Shown here: piece after piece, positions 18,749 to 27,704 of the stretch | How the letters are laid out: each line of letters starts with the position of its first letter | Position numbering within the stretch: the stretch's first letter is position 1 | Assembly: GCA_963840445.1 (NCBI GenBank) | Contig: CAWIZC010000016.1 | Location: forward strand, 1 to 64,000 | Direction: 5' to 3' | DNA length: 64,000 nt | DNA from: AWTP1-13 sp963840445 | GTDB taxonomy: Bacteria > Pseudomonadota > Alphaproteobacteria > Rhizobiales > Hyphomicrobiaceae | Translations under genes and position numbers: made by a program | The notes under the pieces: model-generated | What the model saw: the letters and a program-made list of their open reading frames with translations, nothing else | Databases searched by the model: none | What the model was told of the DNA's origin: nothing

Positions 18749-19623
18749 GCGGCACGCGCCCTCGGTTGCGCCTCCAGCCTCTGCACCGCTCGGCCCAGGA
18801 GCACCCGCGCCAGGTGCCGTTTCATCTCCGGTCCGCCATGCTGGTCGGCCGGCGGGTCGAGGTCGCGATCAAGTGCGACCTTTGCCGCCGCCAGTCTCTG
18901 CGCCGTCCAAGGGGCCGGTCCAAGCGCTTGCGCTGCAGCTGCAGCCGTGACGGGCGCGGCGCCGACGCCGAAATAGACGAGATGAGGCGTCTGCAGTCGG
19001 CCATTGGCGTGCTGGGCCCGAACGGCGAGACCCGCCATGGCGTAGTCGCCGGCCCGCCGCGTCAGCTCGAGGATGGTCGAGCAATCCCCCGGCGCCGCGC
19101 AGGGGAATTCGACAGCCCGGATCAGCTCGTGCTCTGCCAGCGCCGTTGTGAACAATCCGGTGAAGAAGCTGGCCGCCGGGATGGTCCGCTCGCCGTCTGG
19201 CCCTGCGGCGATGATGCGTGCATCGAGCGCGACGCAACATGCTGGCAGCTCGGCTGCCGCATCGGCGTAGGCCAGCGAGCCGCCGATCGTGCCCCGGTTG
19301 CGGATCGCCGCATGTGCGATCAAGGGCGCGGCCTCGGCGAGAAGCGGGACGTGGCTGGAAACATCGGCATGGGCCGCAAGCTCGCGATGGGTGGTCAGCG
19401 CCCCGACCCGCAGATGGCCCGTCGGCAGGACGCTGATGCCCTTCAGCTCGGCAACCCGGGAGATATCGATGATGAGGCTGGGCTCGGACAGCCGGAACGC
19501 CAGCGCCGCCAGCAGGCTTTGGCCGCCGGCGAGGAGTTGCACATCGCCTTCGGCCTCCCTTCGCAGCAGAAACACCTCGTCCAGCGAGGCGGCCCGCTCA
19601 TAGCGGAACGAGCATGCTTTCAT
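18745..19623 (-). CDS. Mo hydroxylase FAD-binding medium subunit (CoxM-like)
   Basis: 292 aa. FAD-binding motifs are LLAGGQSLLAAL (about residues 32-43) and the IRNRGTIGGSLAYAD segment (about 110), both standard for the family. It is the first gene of the ten-gene operon running down to 9060. ATG 19623 is preceded by GGGAGG. The operon promoter should lie within 19624-19939. Confidence 0.93.
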   Translation of the reverse strand: MKACSFRYERAASLDEVFLLRREAEGDVQLLAGGQSLLAALAFRLSEPSLIIDISRVAELKGISVLPTGHLRVGALTTHRELAAHADVSSHVPLLAEAAPLIAHAAIRNRGTIGGSLAYADAAAELPACCVALDARIIAAGPDGERTIPAASFFTGLFTTALAEHELIRAVEFPCAAPGDCSTILELTRRAGDYAMAGLAVRAQHANGRLQTPHLVYFGVGAAPVTAAAAAQALGPAPWTAQRLAAAKVALDRDLDPPADQHGGPEMKRHLARVLLGRAVQRLEAQPRARAA

Positions 19624-19939
19624 GAAGCCTCCCGGGATGATCGTCTTACGCGATCTGCCCTGCGACGATATCGGTGCCGGCAGAGCACGGCAAGTTGCTT
19701 TGCCGTCGGCGCGGGCCTAGGTACGCGGTCTGCCGTTCTGGGGTGCCGATATGGATTTTTTCTGTGCTCAGACCGCCCATTGCATGGGGCCACGAGCGGT
19801 TTGCTGGGCCAATGGGCTACGTCCCAATTTGCCGCCCCCGGGGGTGCAATCGGGTCGAAGCGCCGGGTCCCTGGGCAGGCTGGGCCCGTGGGCGCACGCC
19901 CCTAGGACGCGTGGCACAGGTCCATCGTGCCGGCGCCGG
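19624..19939. other. Upstream region of the aromatic-catabolism operon
   Basis: 316 bases between the ABC ATPase gene ending at 19940 and the operon start at 19623, both on the minus strand. It must hold the operon promoter and any operator. The part from about 19830 to 19920 is very GC-rich with runs such as gccgcccccgggggtgc and ggctgggcccgtgggcgc that can fold, possibly serving as a terminator for the amino-acid transporter operon, although no T-run follows. No regulator gene is adjacent. Confidence 0.4.
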
Positions 19940-20668
19940 TCAATGCTGCAAGATCTTCGATAGAAAAAGCTGGGCGCGCTCGCTGCGGGGCGTGCCGAAG
20001 AAGGCCGCCTTGTCGGCGTCCTCGACGATCGCGCCCTGATCCATGAACACCACCCGGTCGGCGACCTTGCGCGCAAATCCCATTTCGTGCGTGACGACTG
20101 CCATTGTCATGCCCTCCTCGGCGAGCTTGACCATCACGTCGAGCACCTCCGTGATCATCTCCGGGTCGAGCGCGGAGGTCGGCTCGTCGAACAGCATGGC
20201 AATCGGGTCCATGGCGAGCGCGCGGGCGATGGCGACGCGCTGCTGCTGCCCGCCCGACAACTGGGCGGGATACTTGGCCGCCTGCTCGGCAAGGCCCATG
20301 CGCACCAGCAGCTCCTGGGATTTGCTCACGGCGGCTGCGCGGTCGCGTCCAAGCACCTTCTGCTGGGCCAGCACGATGTTCTCGCTGGCCGTCATGTGCG
20401 GGAACAGCTCGAAATTCTGGAATACCATGCCGATGCGCGAGCGCAGCTTCGGCAAATTGGTGCCACGCTCCCCCACCGAGATATTGTCGACCGCGATGCT
20501 CCCCTTAGTGAACGGCTCGAGCCCGTTGATGCACTTGATCAACGTGCTCTTGCCCGAGCCCGAGGGTCCGCAGATCACCACCACTTCGCCCTTGGCAATG
20601 TTCATCGAGCAATTGTCGAGAACGTGGAACGGCCCATACCACTTGCTGACGTTCTTGAGCTCGATCAC
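19940..20668 (-). CDS. Polar amino-acid ABC transporter ATP-binding protein (GlnQ/AapP-like)
   Basis: 242 aa ATPase of the PAAT class: Walker A GPSGSGKST, signature LSGGQQQRVAIARAL, Walker B MLFDEPTSALDPE. The GTG at 20668 overlaps the TGA of the preceding permease gene (GTGA), fixing the start and giving the usual family length. The longer frame beginning at 20719 is only permease shadow. It powers the importer with the two permeases and the tandem binding proteins encoded upstream. Confidence 0.93.
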   Translation of the reverse strand: MIELKNVSKWYGPFHVLDNCSMNIAKGEVVVICGPSGSGKSTLIKCINGLEPFTKGSIAVDNISVGERGTNLPKLRSRIGMVFQNFELFPHMTASENIVLAQQKVLGRDRAAAVSKSQELLVRMGLAEQAAKYPAQLSGGQQQRVAIARALAMDPIAMLFDEPTSALDPEMITEVLDVMVKLAEEGMTMAVVTHEMGFARKVADRVVFMDQGAIVEDADKAAFFGTPRSERAQLFLSKILQH

Positions 20669-21324
20669 AGGGCGTACCTTCGCCGCAGGCGGTTGGCGAG
20701 CCGCGAGGCGCTGAAGCAAATGACAAGAAAGACCAGGGCCACGAACAGATAGAGCTCGGTCGGCCGATTGTCGCGGCTGGCCACGATGTCGGCCGATGTC
20801 AGGAAGTCGCGCAGGCCCACCACATACACCAGCGAGGTGTCCTGTAGCATGACGATCGACTGGGTTAGCAGCACCGGCACCATGTTGCGCACGGCCTGCG
20901 GCAGCACCACGTAGCGCATCGCCTGCAGCTTGGTGAGGCCCAGCGCCAGACCTGCGAATATCTGTCCGCGCCTGACGCTCGAGATGCCGGCGCGGATGAT
21001 CTCGGAGTAGTAAGCCGCTTCGAACATGATGAAAGCGATCAGCACCGAGTAAAAGCCGCTCACCGGCCGGCCGGTCAGTTTCGGCACCAGGGTGTAGAAC
21101 CAGAAGATCACCAGGATCAACGGCATCGAGCGCAGGAAGTTGACGTAGCCCTCCACCGCCCAGGCCAGCGGTTTAATGGACGACAATCGCAGCACGGCCA
21201 GCACCACGCCAAGCAGCAGCCCGCCCGTCACGGCGAGCGCTGTGAGCTGCAGGGTCAGCAGCATGCCGTTCCACAGAAACGGGGCGTTGGCCCACAGGAT
21301 GGCGAAGTCGAAGCCCGCGAACAT
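20665..21324 (-). CDS. Polar amino-acid ABC transporter permease (GltK/HisM-like)
   Basis: 219 aa inner-membrane protein with about five hydrophobic segments and the EAA-type loop GLTKLQAMRYVVLPQAVRNM. Its ATG at 21324 follows directly on the TAG of the other permease gene with no base between. It overlaps the ATPase gene by four bases. Confidence 0.93.
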   Translation of the reverse strand: MFAGFDFAILWANAPFLWNGMLLTLQLTALAVTGGLLLGVVLAVLRLSSIKPLAWAVEGYVNFLRSMPLILVIFWFYTLVPKLTGRPVSGFYSVLIAFIMFEAAYYSEIIRAGISSVRRGQIFAGLALGLTKLQAMRYVVLPQAVRNMVPVLLTQSIVMLQDTSLVYVVGLRDFLTSADIVASRDNRPTELYLFVALVFLVICFSASRLANRLRRRYAL

Positions 21325-22050
21325 CTACTGCGCTCCGACCGCGATGGTGCCCGCAATGCGCGTGCGCTGCTCGATAATGCGCATGACAACAATGACGATG
21401 CCGGTGACCGTGCAGTAGAGCACGGTCGCCACCGTGAAAGCCTCGAATGCGGCGAAGGTGTACTCCTCGATCTGGCGCGCCTGCGAGGTCAGCTCCAGCA
21501 CGCCGATGGTCAGTGCCAGCGACGAGTTCTTGAACACGCCCAGGAAGTCGCTGGTCAGCGGCGGGATGATGGTGCGATAGGCGACCGGTATCAGCACGTA
21601 GCGGTAGACCTGCAGCTGCGTCAGCCCCATGGCGAGGCCGGCATTGCGCTGGCCGCGGGGAATGGACTCGATGCCGGAGCGCACCTGCTCGGCGACGCGT
21701 GAGGCTGTGTAGAGCCCGAGGCACATCACGGCGGTGAGGAACTGCGGGTGGGGCATATCGCGCTTGACCCAGTGCCCCCAATCCGCCGGCAGCAGCTCGG
21801 GCACGACGAAATACCAGAGGAACATCTGCACCAGCAGAGGGATGTTGCGGAAGATCTCGACGTAGGTGGTACCGCCGGCGCGCAGCACGCGATTGTCCGC
21901 CGTGCGCGCAACCCCGATCGCCGAGCCCAGGGGAAACGCAATCACCCACGCCAGCGCGGCGATCAGGATGGTGTTGCCGAAGCCGCTGACGATCCAGCCG
22001 AAATAGGGCTCCTTCAGCAGGATGGGCCAGTTCCAGTTATAGCTGCCCAT
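21325..22050 (-). CDS. Polar amino-acid ABC transporter permease (GltJ-like)
   Basis: 241 aa inner-membrane permease with the loop GLTQLQVYRYVLIPVAYRTI. Together with the second permease it forms a heterodimeric channel, as in glutamate/aspartate importers. It lies 53 bases after the second binding-protein gene. Confidence 0.93.
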   Translation of the reverse strand: MGSYNWNWPILLKEPYFGWIVSGFGNTILIAALAWVIAFPLGSAIGVARTADNRVLRAGGTTYVEIFRNIPLLVQMFLWYFVVPELLPADWGHWVKRDMPHPQFLTAVMCLGLYTASRVAEQVRSGIESIPRGQRNAGLAMGLTQLQVYRYVLIPVAYRTIIPPLTSDFLGVFKNSSLALTIGVLELTSQARQIEEYTFAAFEAFTVATVLYCTVTGIVIVVMRIIEQRTRIAGTIAVGAQ

Positions 22051-22103
22051 GCCCGTCCTCGACGCCCGCCTGCGCTACTCCCGGTGCTGGCCGCCGGCGG
22101 CAC

Positions 22104-22988
22104 TCAGTCCGGCAGGGCGATCAGCTGGAAGTTCTCCCGGAGCCGGTCGCTCATCGGATAGTTGATCTTGGTGGGTCCCGGCTCGAACCACTTCTTGTAG
22201 ATTGCATCCATCTCGCCGCTGCGGATCAGTTTGGTGATGGTGGCGTTGCCGAGCAGGCGGAAGTCGTCGTTGTTGCGGGGGATCATCATGCCGTAGGGAT
22301 CATAGGAGAAATACGGCCCCACGATCTCCCACTCGTCCGGGTTCTTGGACGCACTCTTGAGGCCGTACAGAACCACGTCGTCCGACACGTAGGCATCGGC
22401 GCGTCCCTGCTCCAGATTGAGCATGGCCTGCGAGTGGTCCTTCACCTTGACGATCTCGCCCTTGATCTTGATGCCCTTCTTGTCGATCTCGGCTTGCGCC
22501 GCCTTCTCGTTGGTGGTGCCGAGCACGGCGACCAGCACCTTGTCGGCCATGTCCTCGATCTTCTTGATGCCGGAGGTCTTGCGCACCAGCAGCTTCGACC
22601 CGGTCAGGAAGGTGGTGTTGAGGAAGCTGATCTGGCGCGAGCGGCCGAGCGTGTGGGTCGAGCTCTCGCAGATGATGTCGACCGTACCTGCCGTCAGCAG
22701 CGGAATGCGCGTCTGCGGCGTCAGCGGCACGTACTTCACCTCGATCGCGTCGAGCTTGAGCTCCTCCTTGGCCGCATCGGCGATCTTCAGGCAGATGTCG
22801 ATCGAGTAGCCCTGCGCCTTGCCGTCAGGCCCGAGGTAGGAGAGCGGCACGGAGGCATCGCGATGTCCGATGGTGATGCTCTTGGTCTCGGCGATGCGCT
22901 TCATCACCGGCCCGTCCTGGGCCGATGCGGCGTGCGGCAGCAGCACGGCTGCGGCGACAGCGACGGCTACGGCAAGTGATCGCTTCAT
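22104..22988 (-). CDS. Amino-acid ABC transporter substrate-binding protein, copy 2
   Basis: 294 aa, SBP_bac_3 family. Signal peptide MKRSLAVAVAVAAAVLLPHA ending near ASAQ; mature protein begins DGPVMKRIAETKS. ATG 22988 follows GGAAGGGAAGAAG. By eye the mature protein differs from copy 1 at only about 27 of roughly 270 positions, so the pair is a recent tandem duplication. It likely binds an acidic or polar amino acid for the adjacent permeases. Because copy 1 is frameshifted, the whole of this gene also reads in frame as the second half of a 657-codon open frame. The internal signal peptide and ribosome site show that it is translated separately. Confidence 0.9.
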   Translation of the reverse strand: MKRSLAVAVAVAAAVLLPHAASAQDGPVMKRIAETKSITIGHRDASVPLSYLGPDGKAQGYSIDICLKIADAAKEELKLDAIEVKYVPLTPQTRIPLLTAGTVDIICESSTHTLGRSRQISFLNTTFLTGSKLLVRKTSGIKKIEDMADKVLVAVLGTTNEKAAQAEIDKKGIKIKGEIVKVKDHSQAMLNLEQGRADAYVSDDVVLYGLKSASKNPDEWEIVGPYFSYDPYGMMIPRNNDDFRLLGNATITKLIRSGEMDAIYKKWFEPGPTKINYPMSDRLRENFQLIALPD

Positions 22989-23068
22989 CTTCTTCCCTTC
23001 CTGCACTCTTACATCGGCTCGACTAAGACAGCATACAATTCCACAATCGCGCAGCCCAGCGGCGCAGA

Positions 23069-23954
23069 TCAGTCCGGCAGCGCGATCAGCTGGAAGTTCT
23101 CCCTCAGCCGGTCGCTCATTGGATAGTTGATGTTGGTCGGGCCCTGGCTCGAACCACTTCTTGTAGATCGCATCCATCTCGCCGCTCTGTATCAGCCGAG
23201 TGATGGTCGTATTGCCGAGCAGGCGGAAGTCGTCGTTGTTGCGCGGTATCATCATGCCGTAGGGGTCATAGGAGAAATACGGCCCCACCACTTCCCACTC
23301 GTCGGGGTTCTTGGACGCGCTCTTCAGGCCGTACAGAACCACGTCGTCAGACGTAAAGGCATCGGCGCGGCCCTGCTCCAGATTGAGCATGGCCTGCGCG
23401 TTGTCCTTCACCTTCAGCATCTCGCCCTTGATCTTGATCGCCTTCTTGTCGATCTCGACCTGCGCTGCCCTTTCGTTGGTGCCTCCGAGCACGGCGACCA
23501 GCACCTTGTCGGTCAGGTCCTCGATCTTCTTGATGCCGGAGGTCTTGCGCACCAGCAGCTTGGAGCCGGTCAGGAAGGTGATGTTGAGGAAGCTGGCTTG
23601 CCGCAGGCGCCCGAGCGTGTGCGTGGATGTCTCGCAGATCATATCGATGGTGCCTGCGGTCAGCAGCGGAATGCGCGTCTGCGGCGTCAGCGGCACGTAT
23701 TTGACCTCGAGCGTGTCGAGCTTGAGCTCCGTCTTGGCCGCCTCGGCGATTTTAAGGCAGATGTCGATCGAGTAGCCCTGCGCCTTGCCGTCCGGCCCAA
23801 GGTAGGACAGCGGCACGGAGGCATCGCGATGTCCGATGGTGATGCTCTTGGTCTCGGCGATGCGCTTCATCACCGGCCCGTCCTGGGCCGACGCAACGCC
23901 CGACACGGCGCCCAGCGCCATGATGGCAACAACAGCTGGGAGTCCCCTTTTCAC
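23069..23954 (-). pseudogene. Amino-acid ABC transporter substrate-binding protein, copy 1, frameshifted near the C-terminus
   Basis: Same family and, after correction, exactly the same length (294 aa) as copy 2. It starts at GTG 23954 with AGGAG upstream and signal peptide VKRGLPAVVAIMALG. The frame is intact up to KKWFEPGP; there one extra base near 23139-23149 shifts it, and it then reads through the 80-base spacer into copy 2. Removing one base restores TNINYPMSDRLRENFQLIA and a stop at 23071-23069, matching copy 2 almost residue for residue. The damage costs only the last 22 residues, so either a recent mutation or a sequencing error is possible. Confidence 0.82.
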
Positions 23955-24173
23955 GCTCCTACCTCCCGATACCTGCCGGTATCGGTCCCCTATCAGGCCT
24001 TTGACAGTAAACGTTGCATGGAATGTGCAGGGCAGCAATCGACTTCCGCTGGCCAACAATTGGGCGGTTGCCCGCAAGTCCGGCGGTAACCAAGTCGGTT
24101 GTATCCTGGCACCAGCGAATAACCCAGGACGTGATTGCCGGGGCGTGACTGCCAGGGGTGTTTGCTCGCCGGG

Positions 24174-25554
24174 CTACTGCACGTCACCCTCGGCCTTCAT
24201 CCATCGCACCGACGTGCGGAAAGCCTCCAAGGTGTGCGCCACCTCGCGCGGGCCGTGCGCAGCCGAGACGAGGCCGCCCGGCGCCCCCATGATGTCGACG
24301 CCATTGGCCAGCAGTGCCACCCGCAGCCGGTAGGCGAGATCCGGGTTACGCGCTCCCTTCAGCCCCGCAAAACCCAGCTTCGCGGCATCAAAGGTGGCCG
24401 GATCAATGGCCGTTCGCTTGGGGTTCTGGAACACGTGGAACCCCGACGCCTCGCCATAGATACCCCACGCAATCCCTTCCTCGATCAGGATGCGGCGCAT
24501 GCCGTCCCGGATTTCCCCGGCCGTACGCTCCGCCTTGGCGCACACGTCCTCCTTCTCGATGATGGAGAGCATGGCGACCGCGGCAGCCGAACTCAGTGGG
24601 TTGGCGTTGAACGTGCCCTGATGGCCGACTTTCTCGCGCCCGGCCTCCCTGGCGGCGGCCACATCGAGCTGGTCCATGATATCGGCCCGGCCCGCGACGG
24701 CAGCACCCGGCAAGCCGCCGGCGACGATCTTGGCCAGGACGCACATATCCGGCGTGATCCTGTAACGCTCCTGCGCGCCGCCCCGCGACCAGCGGAAGCC
24801 CGTTATCACCTCGTCAAATATGAGAGCGACGCCATGCTGGCGCGTGATCTCGCGCACATCGGCGAGAAAGCCGTCCGGGCAGCGGCACCTGCCCCCACGA
24901 CGCGCCTGATGGCTCGAGGATGACCGCCGCCACGTCGTCGCGTGCCCCGAGCGTCTCGACCACTCGCTGCGCATCGTCGGCCGGCAGCAAGATGGTCTGC
25001 TCCACGAGGCTGGCCGGAATGCCAGCCGGCACGCCACCCTCGAAATGCGACATGGCCCCTGCCGTCACCCCGTCGTGCCAGCCGTGGAAGTGACCGACGA
25101 AGCGGATCACCTTGGGCTTATTCGCATAGGCGCGCGCTAGCCGCAGCGCCAGATGCGAGGCTTCCGTGCCCGAGCCGGTAAAGCGCACCCTCTCCGCACA
25201 GGGGATCAGCCGGTTGACGAGCTCGGCCCAGCGCACCTCCAATTCGTGACTGGCACCCCAGTGCGTGCCGAGCTGCACCTGCTCGCGAATGGCCTCGAGC
25301 ACGGCCGGATGGCCGTGACCCAGCAGCAGGGCGCCATGGCCGCCGAAGTAATCGACGTATTCATTGCCGTCGACGTCCCACTTGCGCGGTCCCGACGCGC
25401 GTGCGGCATAGATCGGGTACGGCAGCAGCGTGCGGCTGTCGTGGGTCAATCCGGCTGGAATGACTTTGCGCGCTCGCTGATAGAGCTCGGCGGAACGGCG
25501 CGTACGCGCCCGATACTCAGCCTCAATCTTCGAGTTCGTCTGCGTTACCGACAT
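24174..25554 (-). pseudogene. Class III aminotransferase, glutamate-1-semialdehyde 2,1-aminomutase-like, frameshifted
   Basis: About 459 aa when joined. PLP-dependent: TGSGTEASHLALRLARA, HGWHDGV, FDEVITGFR, the PLP lysine in LAKIVAGGLPG and HQGTFNANPLS are all present. These motifs resemble HemL, but the protein is longer at the C-terminus and sits with an amino-acid importer, so a catabolic aminotransferase or aminomutase is more likely than haem synthesis. The frames join after GASWGQVPLP; one extra base within a C-run (G-run on the plus strand) near 24871-24880 causes the split. First gene of the operon ending at 19940; 96 bases plus leader separate it from the binding-protein genes on its downstream side. 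Confidence 0.83.
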
Positions 25555-25770
25555 TGCTCAACCTCACGAACACCCCTCCAGTCATCCTGCAGCTTCTGGA
25601 GGCTGCGGGGATGTTAGCGGTCGCGTCGAGTTGTCGAAAGTGCGTTCGAACGGCGGTCATTTGCCGCTGATGGTCTGAGGGATGTCGGCATTGGTGCGCG
25701 GGAGACCCCACCCAGCCACGCGGCTGCCATGCACGGGCTTCAATGGCGGGCACTAGGTAGCAAGGCGTCG

Positions 25771-26703
25771 TCAGAAGCGGATGGTGCCGGACGCGACCGT
25801 CGAGTTGCCTTCCCAGCGGTTCTCGGCATCGAACTCCTTGTAGTGGCGCAAGTTGAGCGTCAACGGTGTCTTGTCCACAACAGTCGAGTAACTGAGCCCG
25901 GGGCCGATGGCATCCACACTGCCCTTGAAGGGCCCGATCCTGCCGCCGGAGTCGCCTGTCACCTGCCGATAATCGTAACCGACCACGCCGAAGATCAATC
26001 CAGGAACTAACTCGTACCCGATCGCCCATTCAAAATGGAATTCGTTGCCGCTCAAGTAGTCGGTCTTGTCGTTCTCGAAGTTGAACGTGAATCCTGCCGT
26101 TCCGTTGAACTGAAGCTTGGTGGGCTTGTCCGTCCATGTGAATGCCCAGCCCGTGTCGACCCCCGGCCGGTGCAGGCCGATGATCGGGAAGAAGCCGGGT
26201 TCATAGCGACCCGTCGGAGCAACGGCCTGCACATAGACGGTATGTGAGAAATCGCCGCGTTGCCATCCGAGCTGCGCTCTCGACACAATGTCTCCGAGAC
26301 CCCAGCCCGAAACCTCGCGCGAGACGTCGAACGGCCCGGCCGCAAGCGTTGCCTCGATGTCGATATGGCCAACCGGGATCGTCACCGACAGTCCCAGATT
26401 GCCGCCAAACAGTTTGCGGTCGGGCACGTACATAAGGTTCGAGGCAGTCGCGAAGGCATCGACCTTGGCTCCGGAGTTTATGACTACTCGGCCGAAATCG
26501 ACGGTGGCGCCGATCTTGGCGGAATAGAAGCTGGTCGCGGCCGACCCATAGATGCCGGCGGGCGGCGTGATGCCGGCGCCGAACGCCATGCTGCCCAGTC
26601 CATAGGTCGAGAACGCGTATTCGGTGGCCCTCGCGTCCGGGCTGCCCATCAGCCCGAGCCAACCTGCAATTGTCGCCTGCAAGAAAAGGTGCCTCGTGCG
26701 CAT
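25771..26703 (-). CDS. Outer-membrane beta-barrel protein (phenol/MetA-pathway porin-like family)
   Basis: 310 aa. Signal peptide MRTRHLFLQATIAGWLGLMG ending near DARAT. The mature part is an alternation of short amphipathic strands and ends in Phe (ASGTIRF), as transported outer-membrane barrels do. Segments such as YVQAVAPTGRYEPG and VGYDYRQVTGDSGGRIGPFK are typical of the SphA/Phenol_MetA_deg family of putative hydrophobic-compound porins often linked to aromatic degradation. ATG 26703 is chosen because the signal peptide begins there. Single gene; promoter expected in 26704-26884. Confidence 0.8.
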   Translation of the reverse strand: MRTRHLFLQATIAGWLGLMGSPDARATEYAFSTYGLGSMAFGAGITPPAGIYGSAATSFYSAKIGATVDFGRVVINSGAKVDAFATASNLMYVPDRKLFGGNLGLSVTIPVGHIDIEATLAAGPFDVSREVSGWGLGDIVSRAQLGWQRGDFSHTVYVQAVAPTGRYEPGFFPIIGLHRPGVDTGWAFTWTDKPTKLQFNGTAGFTFNFENDKTDYLSGNEFHFEWAIGYELVPGLIFGVVGYDYRQVTGDSGGRIGPFKGSVDAIGPGLSYSTVVDKTPLTLNLRHYKEFDAENRWEGNSTVASGTIRF

Positions 26704-26884
26704 CTTGTGCTCTTTCGTTTGTGGCTGCGCAAAGAGTGGAGGCCGTGCGTAATCCGATTCTGTGGACCTGAACGTGGCAGGCACGCTACGTCGTCTGAGT
26801 TTATAAGGTCCTGTAACCGCTAGCGGATTTCCGCTGTGGGAGGGGTCACCCCGCACCGCCCGACCGGCTAATGCGCCGCAATGA

Positions 26885-27655
26885 TTATCGCCGTGCCGGA
26901 GGAGCCGCTTTCGGCGGCGCAAAGACCAGCAGTGTGCCGATGCGCTCATAGCCCAAGTGCGGATAGAGGAGCGCCCCCGTGTGACTGGCCCCCAGCACCG
27001 AGCACCTTGAACCGCGCGTTCGGTCGTCCCGCAGCATACGGCTCAGCAAGGCACGCCCAATCCCGCGACGCCGGTGCGACGCGCTAACGTACATGTCGGC
27101 ACACCACGTCGCTCCCACCGCATCCACACTGCGCACGCGGCCCACAATGTCCTTCCCGTCGATCGCTGCATATTGGCGGAACGGAGCGTCATCCACGAGC
27201 AGGTCGTCGGTGATCGGCCGAGTCCGGGTAGCCTTCCCCAGCCGCGCCGCCAGCTCTGGTGTGCGCACTCGTTCGATGTGCACGGGCGACGGCGCCTTTG
27301 GAATCCGCTTCAGCCGCTGCACAAAAAACCCCTCGGTGAGAAGCAACCGATAGCCCAGCGACTTGTAGGCTGACCTAGTCGGTTCGTGCGGCTGTCCCTC
27401 GCCAACCATCGCACATACGAAGAACCGTCCCCGCGTATGCCGCCGCGCGATTGCATCAACCTCCCTGGCTTCGAGGCCGTGGGCAATCCACTCCTCCTTG
27501 CGATAGTCGCGAGGATTTTTGCGGGGTGCATCGCGCATCACCCACAATGGGCCGACCCGGCTGGCCTCGTAGGGAAACGTGCGGCTCCTGCCCGCGGCGT
27601 GCCCGCGCACGAACACCTCGATGGCGAATTCGATCTCGCGGCGCCTGCTCATCAC
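26885..27655 (-). CDS. GNAT family acetyltransferase
   Basis: 256 aa. The C-terminal part has the GNAT acetyl-CoA site RRRGIGRALLSRML (about residues 205-218) and the preceding ADMYVSASH strand. The N-terminal 80 residues (WVMRDAPRKNPRDYRKEEW and HTRGRFFVCAMVGEG) are basic and not part of a standard GNAT fold, so the protein has an extra domain that I cannot name. The substrate is unknown. It lies between the outer-membrane protein and metzincin genes on the same strand with 49 bases before the latter's stop. Confidence 0.78.
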   Translation of the reverse strand: MMSRRREIEFAIEVFVRGHAAGRSRTFPYEASRVGPLWVMRDAPRKNPRDYRKEEWIAHGLEAREVDAIARRHTRGRFFVCAMVGEGQPHEPTRSAYKSLGYRLLLTEGFFVQRLKRIPKAPSPVHIERVRTPELAARLGKATRTRPITDDLLVDDAPFRQYAAIDGKDIVGRVRSVDAVGATWCADMYVSASHRRRGIGRALLSRMLRDDRTRGSRCSVLGASHTGALLYPHLGYERIGTLLVFAPPKAAPPARR

Positions 27656-27704
27656 CGCAGATTAGCCGAGCTGCCAACTTTGCGCGACGTGCCCGAACTG
27701 CAAA

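Noticed and set aside
22104..24077. A single 657-aa double-domain binding protein
   Set aside because: The join contains a ribosome site and a complete signal peptide, and removing one base restores the missing C-terminus of copy 1, so two genes are the better reading.
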